NCBI GenBank assembly: GCA_026985495.1
Contig: JALSQJ010000202.1
Span: 1-19,971 of the forward strand
Reading direction: 5' to 3'
Source of the DNA: Campylobacteraceae bacterium
Lineage (GTDB): Bacteria > Campylobacterota > Campylobacteria > Campylobacterales > Sulfurovaceae
Length of the DNA stretch: 19,971 bases
Numbering within the stretch: the stretch's first letter is position 1; every line of letters begins with the position of its first letter. Under the pieces are notes generated by a model, which was not told the DNA's origin, ran no database searches, and saw nothing but the letters and a program-made list of their open reading frames with translations. Made by a program: the position numbers and the translations under genes. This document shows, piece by piece, positions 1 through 6,342 of this stretch.

Positions 1-2
1 TA

Positions 3-392
3 ACTGTAGATATAAAGCAAAAAGAGGAAGAGTTAGCACACTATAGGAAGATTAATGAAAAGCTTATAGAGGAGAATACAGAGTTGAAATTAAACTATCA
101 AGGGCAGAAGTTTGTTTTAGATGAACATAACAGTGAACTTGATAAATTTCAAGAACTTTTAAAGTCAAAAGATGATGTAATAGAGAAGTTAACAACTCAA
201 CTCTCTAATCTTGAAGATAGGCAGATGGCAATGCAGAAAAAGTACGATAGTGAGATAGAGGCTTTTTTATTTGAGCGTGTTGATATTACCCAAAAATATA
301 GAGAGCTTTTAGAGAGGTTAAAGCAGAGTAAAGAGGGCAAAGCTCTAGCTACTCATAACTCTTGGTTCTCTAACCTATTCTCTAAAAGTTAG
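3..392 (+). CDS. C-terminal part of a coiled-coil protein (5'-truncated by the window edge)
   Basis: The reading frame is open from the first complete codon at position 3 to the TAG at 390-392, so the gene begins upstream of the window; the TTG at 84 is an internal codon, not a convincing start. About 129 residues are visible. They are almost entirely charged and helical (long runs of Glu, Lys, Gln and Leu in heptad-like spacing), typical of a coiled coil, ending in a short Trp/Phe-containing tail ([11 protein letters not shown]). No catalytic motif, membrane segment or signal can be seen, and I do not recognise the family. Its last 11 bases overlap the 3' end of the convergent folE gene. Existence as a coding region is well supported by frame length and composition; function is unknown. 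Confidence 0.75.
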   Translation, partial: TVDIKQKEEELAHYRKINEKLIEENTELKLNYQGQKFVLDEHNSELDKFQELLKSKDDVIEKLTTQLSNLEDRQMAMQKKYDSEIEAFLFERVDITQKYRELLERLKQSKEGKALATHNSWFSNLFSKS

Positions 393-960
393 ATGGAGCA
401 GGAGTATTAATAATATTGTAAAACTCACTACGCGTACGTTGGTCACTCTTAAATAGACCACGAAGTGCAGAGCTTACTGTTGTTGAGTTTATCTTTTGTA
501 CTCCTCTCATCTCCATACACATGTGTCTTGCATGAACAACGACTGCCACCCCTTTAGGGTTAATAGTCTCTGCAATAGCATCAGCAATCTGTTCAGTCAT
601 CTGCTCTTGAATCTGAAGTCGTCGTGCATATAGATTAACAATTCTAGGAATCTTAGAGAGTCCTACTACTTTTCCATCTGGAATGTAGGCAACATGAACT
701 CTACCGATAATAGGCAACATATGATGTTCGCAAGTGGAGTAGAACTCAATATCACGCACTACTACCATCTCATCATTTGTAGAGGTAAAGAGTGCTTTGT
801 TTAAAATCTCTTTTGGGTCTTCATGGTAACCCTCTGTTAGGAACTCCCACGCTTTTGCTACACGATGTGGTGTCTTTAGTAGCCCCTCTCTTTTTGGATT
901 TTCTCCTAAAAGTTCTAATACTTTGGTAATGGCACTCTCAAACTCTTTTTGTTTTGACAT
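382..960 (-). CDS. folE: GTP cyclohydrolase I (FolE, type IA)
   Basis: Cytoplasmic enzyme that converts GTP to 7,8-dihydroneopterin triphosphate, the first step of folate (and, in many bacteria, queuosine) synthesis. The 192-residue protein is of normal bacterial length. Visible family signatures are [15 protein letters not shown] (31-45), the zinc/active-site block CEHH (Cys77, His79, His80) and [11 protein letters not shown] with His146 and Cys148. Cys77, His80 and Cys148 correspond to the zinc ligands of the E. coli enzyme, and both catalytic histidines are present, so this is a zinc-dependent type IA enzyme and intact. The ATG at 960 is preceded by a strong AGGAGG ribosome-binding site (about 966-971). 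It is divergent from luxS, sharing an 88-base promoter region, and its 3' end overlaps the convergent coiled-coil gene by 11 bases. Confidence 0.97.
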   Translation of the reverse strand: MSKQKEFESAITKVLELLGENPKREGLLKTPHRVAKAWEFLTEGYHEDPKEILNKALFTSTNDEMVVVRDIEFYSTCEHHMLPIIGRVHVAYIPDGKVVGLSKIPRIVNLYARRLQIQEQMTEQIADAIAETINPKGVAVVVHARHMCMEMRGVQKINSTTVSSALRGLFKSDQRTRSEFYNIINTPAPSNF

Positions 961-980
961 AAAATCCTCCTAAAAATTAA

Positions 981-1008
981 TTGTGACAGTTTACCATTTT
1001 TATATAAT
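981..1008 (+). promoter_or_regulatory. Predicted luxS promoter
   Basis: TTGTGA (981-986, four of six bases of the -35 consensus) is followed after 16 bases by a perfect TATAAT (1003-1008). A start near 1015 would give a leader of about 34 bases ending in AAGGA before the luxS ATG at 1049. The same AT-rich centre reads TATAAA on the minus strand (998-1003) and is the best candidate -10 for the divergent folE. Prediction from sequence only. Confidence 0.55.
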
Positions 1009-1048
1009 TTTTATTGTATATTGCGTTAATTAAAATTAAGGAATTATT

Positions 1049-1558
1049 ATGCCACTATTAGACAGTTTTACCGTTGACCATACAAAGATGCCTGCACCAG
1101 CAGTGCGTATTGCTAAAAATATGAAGACACCATCAGGAGATGATATTACAGTATTTGATTTGCGTTTTTGTAAACCAAATCAAGATATTTTAAGTGAACG
1201 AGGTATTCATACCTTAGAGCATCTATTTGCAGGGTTTATGCGTGACCATTTAAACTCTAAAAAAGTAGAGATTATTGACATCTCACCAATGGGGTGTAGA
1301 ACAGGGTTCTATATGTCTCTTCTTGGAACACCAAAAGAGAAAAAGGTAGCAAAAGCGTGGAAAAAGTCCATGAAAGATGTTTTAGCTGTTGAGAAACAGA
1401 GTGATATTCCTGAATTAAATATCTATCAGTGTGGAACTTGTGAAATGCACTCACTAGATGAAGCAAAAGAGATTGCTAAAAATATTTTAGATGCTAAAAT
1501 TGGAGTTATGAGTAATGAAGATTTAAAGCTTTCAAAGAAAAAACTTAAAGGGTTGTAG
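1049..1558 (+). CDS. luxS: S-ribosylhomocysteine lyase LuxS
   Basis: Cleaves S-ribosylhomocysteine to homocysteine and 4,5-dihydroxy-2,3-pentanedione, the precursor of autoinducer-2, as part of recycling of S-adenosylhomocysteine. The 169-residue protein has the complete active site: the metal-binding HTLEH motif (His54, Glu57, His58), the catalytic cysteine in MGCRTGF (Cys83) and the third metal ligand in QCGT (Cys128). Length is normal for the family. An AAGGA ribosome-binding site precedes the ATG. The next gene starts one base after the TAG, and a third gene follows directly, so luxS leads a three-gene operon. Whether the product works as a signal or only as a methyl-cycle enzyme cannot be told from sequence. 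Confidence 0.97.
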   Translation: MPLLDSFTVDHTKMPAPAVRIAKNMKTPSGDDITVFDLRFCKPNQDILSERGIHTLEHLFAGFMRDHLNSKKVEIIDISPMGCRTGFYMSLLGTPKEKKVAKAWKKSMKDVLAVEKQSDIPELNIYQCGTCEMHSLDEAKEIAKNILDAKIGVMSNEDLKLSKKKLKGL

Positions 1559-1559
1559 T

Positions 1560-1862
1560 ATGCTTATTTGGATGTGTGTAGATAGCAAAGATGCACAAAA
1601 TGCAAAACTTACTGAAGTCGCTTCAGCTAAATATTGGGCATTGGTAGAGATGGACGGAGGAGATACAAAAGATATTACCTTCTATAATAGACGAGAAGAT
1701 TATACTGATTGGGTTGACTTTATTGTTATGAAAAATAAGTATGAATCATATATGGAGTTTATGGATGAAGGAATGATGGTTCTTTGCACAAGAGAAGAGG
1801 AGACCATCTCTGAAGTGATTGAGGCATTTGTCTTTAAAGAGCTTGATGAGGTGGGGTTGTAG
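1560..1862 (+). CDS. Small NifX/NifB-type domain protein (degenerate, function unknown)
   Basis: A 100-residue protein starting one base after luxS, with AAAGGG upstream of its ATG. Its layout follows the dinitrogenase FeMo-cofactor biosynthesis fold (NifX and MTH1175 types): an N-terminal strand (MLIWMCVD), a segment reading like 'yfaLVEMDGGDTKDITFYN' (about 25-43), a central strand DFIVMK, a helix SYMEFMDEGMMV, and a terminal helix ETISEVIEAFVFKEL. The family's glycine-rich and GPNA-type segments and any cofactor-binding Cys/His cluster are missing, so cofactor binding is doubtful. The resemblance is by eye and remote. The stop TAG (1860-1862) is immediately followed in the same frame by the TTG start of the next gene. 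Co-transcription with luxS and the methyltransferase is likely; the role is unknown. Confidence 0.8.
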   Translation: MLIWMCVDSKDAQNAKLTEVASAKYWALVEMDGGDTKDITFYNRREDYTDWVDFIVMKNKYESYMEFMDEGMMVLCTREEETISEVIEAFVFKELDEVGL

Positions 1863-2630
1863 TTGTATAATCAAACATTACGTTCTCAAAAAGAGTTAGT
1901 TCTTTGTGAAGATGGAACCAATACACTCTTCTCTAAAGAGTTTAATGAGCCTTACCACTCTACCAAAGATGGAGCATTACATGAGTCGCTAGAGAAGCAT
2001 GTGAAACCTGCATTAAGTCTAAAAAAAAATGCTACAAAGCTAACCATTTTGGACATCTGCTTTGGTTTAGGTTATAATACTTTTGCAACGCTCTATTATC
2101 TTAAAAAACATAAGTTAAAGACTAAAGTACATATTCTATCTCCAGAGTTCGATGAAGAACTTATTCATTCGTTAGAGAGCTTTACTTTTCCTACAGAATT
2201 TAAAGATATTAAAGATATTATCAACGCTATTAGTCAAAATCTATTTTATGAAGATGAGCAGTTTAAAATAGAGATTCTATTAGGTGATGCTAGAGAAGAG
2301 ATTCCTAAAATAAGAGAGAAAGTAGATATCATATATCAAGATGCTTTCTCTCCTAAACATAACCCTTTACTCTGGACAAAAGAGTTTTTTTCAGAGATTA
2401 AAAATATCTCTAAAGAGGATGCTATTTTAACTACTTATTCTATTGCTTCTTCTGCCCGTTTAGGATTGTATGAGAATGGATTTTTTATATTTTTACATAA
2501 ATCCCCTTTAGTGAGAGCCTCTACAATAGCTTCATTAAAAATGTTAGATGGGTTTGAATATATTGATATGGAGCTAAAGAGAGTTCGTAATCCAGTGGCT
2601 AGAAGCTTTAAAGATTGTGATTATATATAA
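1863..2630 (+). CDS. mnmD: Stand-alone MnmC-type tRNA methyltransferase domain (MnmD-like)
   Basis: Predicted SAM-dependent methyltransferase of the DUF752/MnmC N-terminal family, which in E. coli completes mnm5(s2)U at wobble position 34 of tRNA. Visible signatures: an N-terminal block with EDG/FSKEF/STKDG (16-37) matching the MnmC N-terminus, SAM motif I ILDICFGLGYNTF (62-74), GDARE (141-145) and the diagnostic DAFSPKHNPLLW (160-171). At 255 residues it ends where the methyltransferase domain ends; the FAD-dependent oxidase half of E. coli MnmC is absent. The start is TTG at 1863, directly after the previous gene's TAG in the same frame; the family N-terminus aligns from about here, which supports it. 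Third gene of the luxS operon. Substrate is inferred from family. Confidence 0.85.
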   Translation: MYNQTLRSQKELVLCEDGTNTLFSKEFNEPYHSTKDGALHESLEKHVKPALSLKKNATKLTILDICFGLGYNTFATLYYLKKHKLKTKVHILSPEFDEELIHSLESFTFPTEFKDIKDIINAISQNLFYEDEQFKIEILLGDAREEIPKIREKVDIIYQDAFSPKHNPLLWTKEFFSEIKNISKEDAILTTYSIASSARLGLYENGFFIFLHKSPLVRASTIASLKMLDGFEYIDMELKRVRNPVARSFKDCDYI

Positions 2631-2638
2631 AATTATGT

Positions 2639-2670
2639 TATAATTTATTAAAAAAATTTACTTTAATAAA
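2639..2670 (+). promoter_or_regulatory. Predicted promoter with AT-only inverted repeat before the small membrane gene
   Basis: A perfect TATAAT (2639-2644) is followed by an inverted repeat TTTATTAAA (2644-2652) and TTTAATAAA (2662-2670) with a 9-base spacer. The right arm ends just before the ribosome-binding site AAGGA of the gene starting at 2684. The repeat is A/T only, so it may be chance in AT-rich sequence. Confidence 0.35.
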
Positions 2671-2683
2671 TAAAGGATTATAT

Positions 2684-2884
2684 ATGGGAAAAAAAGACCA
2701 TGTTGTAGATGAGGTAGTTGAACATATTATTTTAGAGAAAAAAGGTCTCTTAAAAGGGCATCATAACCATTTTTTACCTAAAGAAAAAGCACCAAAAGAG
2801 AAGGGCAAGGGTATGAGTAACACTACTTTTGTAATAGTGGTTATCATTGAACTATTTATGCTCTATAAGGTTTGGATTGCCTAA
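2684..2884 (+). CDS. Small single-span membrane protein, function unknown
   Basis: A 66-residue protein with an AAGGA ribosome-binding site and its own TATAAT-like box. Residues 1-44 are strongly charged, with a His-rich patch (GHHNH, about 25-29) and a Lys-rich stretch (PKEKAPKEKGKG). Residues about 47-64 form one hydrophobic segment (TTFVIVVIIELFMLYKVW) that would anchor the C-terminus in the inner membrane, with the basic segment on the cytoplasmic side by the positive-inside rule. I do not recognise the family. It lies 37 bases upstream of the phosphagen kinase gene; a separate -10-like TATACT between them leaves co-transcription open. The coding call rests on the start signals and sensible protein design rather than on homology. 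Confidence 0.65.
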   Translation: MGKKDHVVDEVVEHIILEKKGLLKGHHNHFLPKEKAPKEKGKGMSNTTFVIVVIIELFMLYKVWIA

Positions 2885-2892
2885 AGCTGTGC

Positions 2893-2898
2893 TATACT
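2893..2898 (+). promoter_or_regulatory. Candidate -10 box for the phosphagen kinase gene
   Basis: TATACT at 2893-2898, 24 bases before the ATG at 2922, predicts a start near 2905 and a leader of only about 17 bases. That leader has no clear Shine-Dalgarno sequence (only AAGAT), so translation initiation may be weak or depend on upstream coupling. Confidence 0.35.
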
Positions 2899-2921
2899 TC
2901 TTTTAAAAAAGATAACACTAT

Positions 2922-3950
2922 ATGACCTATCCAACTTTTCCACCATCGACCACTTCGTACCTCTCCAAATATTTAACCAAAGAGCTTTTTGAAGCTCTAA
3001 AAGATAAAAAAACAGTAAATGGCTTTACTTTAGATATGGCAATTAAGTCAGGAGTAGAGAATCTTGATAGTAGCATAGGAGTCTATGCAGGAGATGAAGA
3101 GAGTTATGAACTTTTTGCTCCTCTTTTTGATAAAATTATTGAAGATTATCATGGTTTTGGAGCTAATAAAAGACATAAGAGTGACCGAGATATTCATAAT
3201 AAGAGTTATAAAGAGCTTGATTCAAAAGGTGAATATATCCTCTCAACACGAGTTCGAGTAGGGCGTAACTTAGCAGGTTTTCCATTAGGTACAATCATTA
3301 GTAAAGAGCAGAGATATGAGCTTGAACAAAGAGTAGTAGATGTTTTAAAAGAGTTAAAAGGAGAGCTAGAGGGAGAGTACTACCCTTTAATGGGAATGAG
3401 TAGAGAGACTCAAAATAGACTTATTAATGACCACTTTTTGTTTAAAGAGGGAGACCGTTTTTTGGAGTCAGCAGGATTAAATCGTGATTGGGCAGAGGGT
3501 AGAGGAATTTTCCATAACTATAACAAAACTTTTTTAGTTTGGGTCAATGAGGAGGATCAGTTACGTATTATCTCCATGCAAAAGGGTGGTAATTTAAAAG
3601 AGGTTTTTGAGCGATTGGTAACAGCATTAGATGCTATTGAGCAGAAGCTCTCTTTTTCATATAGTGAGCGTTTAGGTTACATTAGCTCTTGTCCAACCAA
3701 TTTGGGAACAGCTATGAGAGCAAGTGTCCATATTAAACTTCCAAAATTGGCAAATAATATAGATAAGTTTAATTCCATTATTAAAAAATATCATCTACAA
3801 ATTAGAGGGGTTGATGGAGAGCATACTCAAAGCAAAGGGGCAGTTTTTGACATTAGTAACCGTCGTCGTTTAGGGGTAACAGAAGTAGAGGCTTTAGATG
3901 ATATATATAGTGGAGTAGAGGCACTCATAGAGGCTGAAAGAGTAAGTTAA
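2922..3950 (+). CDS. Phosphagen kinase, arginine kinase type
   Basis: ATP:guanidino phosphotransferase; in animals arginine kinase reversibly makes phosphoarginine as a cytosolic ATP buffer. The 342-residue protein has both family domains: the helical N-terminal domain with the guanidino-specificity region GVYAGDEESYELFAPLF (53-69), and the catalytic domain with STRVRVGR (108-115), DHFLFKEGDRFL (170-181), NEEDQLRIISMQ (209-220), the active-site cysteine block CPTNLGTAMRASVH (Cys257) and GEHT with Glu300. The nucleotide-contacting arginines (110, 112, 215, 266, 295), both catalytic acids and the reactive cysteine expected from the Limulus enzyme are all present. The complete N-terminal domain excludes the bacterial protein-arginine kinase McsB. 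Length is slightly below the usual ~355 residues. Phosphagen kinases are rare in bacteria, so acquisition by transfer is likely. Exact guanidino substrate is inferred. Confidence 0.95.
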   Translation: MTYPTFPPSTTSYLSKYLTKELFEALKDKKTVNGFTLDMAIKSGVENLDSSIGVYAGDEESYELFAPLFDKIIEDYHGFGANKRHKSDRDIHNKSYKELDSKGEYILSTRVRVGRNLAGFPLGTIISKEQRYELEQRVVDVLKELKGELEGEYYPLMGMSRETQNRLINDHFLFKEGDRFLESAGLNRDWAEGRGIFHNYNKTFLVWVNEEDQLRIISMQKGGNLKEVFERLVTALDAIEQKLSFSYSERLGYISSCPTNLGTAMRASVHIKLPKLANNIDKFNSIIKKYHLQIRGVDGEHTQSKGAVFDISNRRRLGVTEVEALDDIYSGVEALIEAERVS

Positions 3951-3954
3951 TCTC

Positions 3955-3979
3955 AAATGCTACTAAAGTGGCATTTTTT
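3955..3979 (+). terminator. Rho-independent terminator after the phosphagen kinase gene
   Basis: A 9-bp stem AAATGCTAC (3955-3963) / GTGGCATTT (3968-3976, one G-T pair), tetraloop TAAA and a run of T (3974-3979). It lies 5 bases after the kinase stop codon and separates it from the heat-shock operon. Confidence 0.8.
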
Positions 3980-3994
3980 CTCCATAATTTTTTT

Positions 3995-4000
3995 TATAAT
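3995..4000 (+). promoter_or_regulatory. Predicted -10 box of the small heat-shock/htpX operon
   Basis: A perfect TATAAT at 3995-4000, with no recognisable -35 (a T-rich tract lies upstream, as is common for sigma70 promoters in Campylobacterota). Start predicted at about 4007, giving a leader of about 45 bases that opens with the inverted repeat at 4008-4030. Confidence 0.6.
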
Positions 4001-4007
4001 TCTCTCA

Positions 4008-4030
4008 TATTTAGCCAATAGAGCTAAATA
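4008..4030 (+). repeat. Inverted repeat at the predicted start site of the heat-shock operon (operator or 5' hairpin)
   Basis: TATTTAGC (4008-4015) and GCTAAATA (4023-4030) are perfect 8-base inverted arms around a 7-base spacer. The repeat begins within a base of the predicted +1. Position and symmetry suit a repressor operator, or in RNA a stem at the extreme 5' end of the message. The TTAGC/GCTAA half-sites resemble the outer ends of the HrcA CIRCE element, but spacing is far too short for CIRCE. Confidence 0.5.
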
Positions 4031-4051
4031 AAAAAATAGAAGGATTAAAAC

Positions 4052-4486
4052 ATGTTAGTAAAAAGATATGAACCATTTAATGATATTAGAAAGAGTTTTG
4101 ACCTTGTAAATGCAATTATAAACTCGGTCAATGAGCAGACAACAGAGAGTAATCTGGTTGATTTCCGTCCTAATGTAAATACAAGAGAGACAGAAGAGGC
4201 TTACCATATTGAAGTTGAGTTGCCTGGAGTAAAAAAAGAGAATGTGGATATTCAAGTTGATGGAAATGTATTAACCATTTCAGGAGAGAGAAATGTAAGA
4301 GAAGAGGTTAAAGATGAAGATTACCATAAGGTAGAGAGTCGTTATGGTCTATTTTCTCGAAGTTTTACACTCCCTGAAAAGGTAGATGTCTCAAACATTG
4401 AAGCAAAGTTTACTAATGGTATGTTGGAAGTGACCATTCCAAAGGTAAAAGTAGATACATCAAGTAAAAAAATTGAGATTAAATAA
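4052..4486 (+). CDS. Small heat-shock protein (Hsp20/alpha-crystallin), cytoplasmic
   Basis: ATP-independent holdase chaperone that binds unfolding proteins. The 144-residue protein has a short N-terminal arm (1-38), an alpha-crystallin domain (about 39-135) with VELPGVKKENVDIQVDGNVLTISGER and the conserved FTNGMLEVTIPK (A/G-x-x-x-G-x-L element), and the C-terminal IXI anchor as IEI in KKIEIK. No signal peptide, so cytoplasmic. AAGGA precedes the ATG. It is the first gene of a four-gene operon; the next start follows 14 bases after its stop. Likely stress-induced through the promoter and inverted repeat just upstream. Family assignment is certain; clients are unknown. Confidence 0.95.
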   Translation: MLVKRYEPFNDIRKSFDLVNAIINSVNEQTTESNLVDFRPNVNTRETEEAYHIEVELPGVKKENVDIQVDGNVLTISGERNVREEVKDEDYHKVESRYGLFSRSFTLPEKVDVSNIEAKFTNGMLEVTIPKVKVDTSSKKIEIK

Positions 4487-4500
4487 ACAAGGAGTTAATG

Positions 4501-4941
4501 ATGAGTGCAACAAAAGATAAAATTATTGAGAATGGAAAAGAGTTGGTTAATGCAGTTGAAGAGAAGGTAGAGAAGGGGTTAGAGGTAGCAAAAGAGGCAC
4601 TTGGTAATGTTGCAAGACATCTCCCTTTGGCAAACTTTGCAAAGCATAGTCCTGATACCTATGATATTGAGATTGACCTACCAGGTGTAGAGAAAGATGA
4701 GATTGAACTCAAAATTGAAGATGACTATTTAACTGTAAATGCAGTAAGACGAACAAAAAATGAGGTTAAAGAGGAAGACTACTACCTCTGTGAGAGTAAA
4801 TATGGTCTTATCTCAAGAAGTTTTGTCTTACCAAAAGATGTTGACCGAGAGAAGATTACAGCAAACTATGAAGATGGTCGTCTCTATATCTCTTTAGAGA
4901 AAGAGGAGGCACGAAAAGCAAGAAGTATATCTATTAAGTAA
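4501..4941 (+). CDS. Second small heat-shock protein (Hsp20/alpha-crystallin), cytoplasmic
   Basis: Holdase chaperone distinct from the first one. Of two consecutive ATG codons (4498 and 4501) the second is preferred because AAGGAG (4489-4494) lies six bases before it and only three before the first. The 146-residue protein begins with an amphipathic helix rich in Lys/Glu (about 5-45), unlike the shorter arm of the first paralogue, followed by an alpha-crystallin domain from about residue 55 (YDIEIDLPGVEKDEIELKIEDD) with YEDGRLYISL and a C-terminal IXI motif (ISI in RSISIK). No signal peptide. A lone cysteine occurs in LCESKYG. Sequence divergence from gene one suggests an old duplication and possibly hetero-oligomer formation. 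Confidence 0.95.
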   Translation: MSATKDKIIENGKELVNAVEEKVEKGLEVAKEALGNVARHLPLANFAKHSPDTYDIEIDLPGVEKDEIELKIEDDYLTVNAVRRTKNEVKEEDYYLCESKYGLISRSFVLPKDVDREKITANYEDGRLYISLEKEEARKARSISIK

Positions 4942-4951
4942 GGAGAAGTTT

Positions 4952-5470
4952 ATGAAAAAATTAATGCAGATAGCTCTTTTAGGGGCTATTCCATATATGA
5001 CTCTTTATGCTGATAGCAATTTAACTCAAAATGACCCTTTTGTTAATGACCCAATTTTTAAACATTTTCAGAAGTTAAATGAGGATATGAATAGAGTTAT
5101 AAAGGAGTTCAATAGAGACTTCTTTAATGATGTTGCTATATCGCCAAATTTAAAGAGTCACTTTAGTAAGTTATCTATGAAAGCAGATGAAGATTTTGTA
5201 GATAAGGGTGACAGATATGAGTTAAAAGTAGAACTCCCTGGTGCTAATGAGAAGGGTATAAAAGTAGATGTTAAAGATAATCTTCTCTCCATTGAAGCTA
5301 AAACAGAGCAGAAGAGAGAGGAGAAGAGAGATGGTAAAGTTGTAAGTCAATCAACCTTTGTTGGTGTAACACAAAGAGCAATGAGCTTACCAAAAGATGC
5401 TAAGGCAGATAGTTTAAAAACAGACTATAAAGATGGTATTTTAACAGTAACTATAAATAAGAAAAAGTAA
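4952..5470 (+). CDS. Small heat-shock protein with signal peptide (predicted periplasmic Hsp20)
   Basis: The 172-residue protein begins with a classical Sec signal: KK, a hydrophobic core (LMQIALLGAIPYMTL) and a likely cleavage after LYA at residue 20. The mature part has a linker with DPF/DPIF and a predicted helix (30-60), then an alpha-crystallin domain (about 78-171) with YELKVELPGANEKGIKVDV and YKDGILTVTI. Unlike its two cytoplasmic neighbours it ends right after the last strand (INKKK), so the C-terminal IXI anchor is missing; assembly may therefore differ. AAGGAGA precedes the ATG six bases away; the gene starts 10 bases after the previous stop. Export to the periplasm is inferred from the signal peptide and would make it a holdase for unfolding envelope proteins. 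Most Hsp20 proteins are cytosolic. Confidence 0.92.
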   Translation: MKKLMQIALLGAIPYMTLYADSNLTQNDPFVNDPIFKHFQKLNEDMNRVIKEFNRDFFNDVAISPNLKSHFSKLSMKADEDFVDKGDRYELKVELPGANEKGIKVDVKDNLLSIEAKTEQKREEKRDGKVVSQSTFVGVTQRAMSLPKDAKADSLKTDYKDGILTVTINKKK

Positions 5471-5503
5471 AATAAGAGCTATTAAAATTAAAAAGGAGTG
5501 TGA

Positions 5504-6340
5504 ATGGAGCAGTTTAAAACTTATATTTTGATGATTGGATTAACCCTCCTTTTTATTTGGTTCGGAGGGATAATTGCAGGGCAGACAGGTATGATTTTAG
5601 CCTTTTTAGGTGCATTAGGTATGAACTTTTATGCCTACTACTATAGTCATGAGCAGGTTTTAAAACACTATCATGCTATAGAAGTTGATGCTCATTCAGC
5701 ATCAGGACTTTATGCTATTGTATATCGTTTAACCAAGAGAGCCAATTTACCTATGCCTAAGCTATATATTATTCCTGATGAGCAACCTAATGCTTTTGCA
5801 ACAGGACGTGATTATGAACATGCAGCAGTTGCTGTTACAGAGGGGCTTTTAGAGCTTTTAGATGAGCAAGAGGTAGAGGCTGTTATTGCCCATGAGTTGA
5901 GCCATATTAAACACTATGATATGCTTATTGGAACAATTACAGCAACCATTGCAGGAGCTATTGCTATGTTGGCAAATTTTGGAATGTTTTTTGGTGGAAG
6001 TAGCGAAGATGAGCGACCAAACCCTATTGTAACGATTGCACTTATGTTCATTATGCCAATGGTAGCAACTATTATTCAGATGACAGTGAGTAGAAATAGA
6101 GAATTTATGGCAGATGAGGGTGCAGCAAAAATGACAGGACACCCAGAGTGGCTACAGAGTGCATTAGAAAAATTAGACCACTATGCAAGAGGTTTAATAC
6201 TACACGATGCCGATCCACAAACGGCTCATATGTTCATTATAAATCCATTTACAGGAAAAGATTTCTCCATGAAACAGCTCTTTAGCACCCACCCAACTAC
6301 AGAAGAGAGAATTGATAGATTGGAGGAGTTGAAGTATTAG
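5504..6340 (+). CDS. htpX: Membrane zinc metalloprotease HtpX (M48B)
   Basis: Inner-membrane endoprotease that cleaves misfolded membrane proteins, partly redundant with FtsH in E. coli. The 278-residue protein has two N-terminal membrane spans (about 7-25 and 28-46), the zinc motif HELSH (130-134), two more hydrophobic segments (about 141-162 and 175-194) and the third zinc ligand in REFMAD (Glu200), plus the C-terminal [13 protein letters not shown] block. Length is normal. AAGGAG precedes the ATG. It is the fourth gene of the heat-shock operon, 33 bases after the periplasmic Hsp20. It ends two bases from the end of the convergent FtsH-type protease, with no obvious terminator in between. 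Confidence 0.96.
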   Translation: MEQFKTYILMIGLTLLFIWFGGIIAGQTGMILAFLGALGMNFYAYYYSHEQVLKHYHAIEVDAHSASGLYAIVYRLTKRANLPMPKLYIIPDEQPNAFATGRDYEHAAVAVTEGLLELLDEQEVEAVIAHELSHIKHYDMLIGTITATIAGAIAMLANFGMFFGGSSEDERPNPIVTIALMFIMPMVATIIQMTVSRNREFMADEGAAKMTGHPEWLQSALEKLDHYARGLILHDADPQTAHMFIINPFTGKDFSMKQLFSTHPTTEERIDRLEELKY

Positions 6341-6342
6341 TT

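Noticed and set aside
84..392. An intact small gene starting at TTG 84
   Set aside because: The frame is open to the left window edge with the same coiled-coil composition, so it is the end of a longer gene.
1860..1862. UAG recoded as pyrrolysine or another amino acid
   Set aside because: No supporting signal is visible and the downstream protein aligns with its family from the TTG onward, so a normal stop is simpler.
2922..3950. McsB-type protein arginine kinase
   Set aside because: The complete N-terminal phosphagen-kinase domain and the guanidino-specificity region are present, and no McsA or ClpC gene is nearby.
4008..4030. A CIRCE element (HrcA operator)
   Set aside because: Half-sites TTAGC/GCTAA match the outer ends only, and the spacing is 7 bases instead of the 17 expected between those parts.
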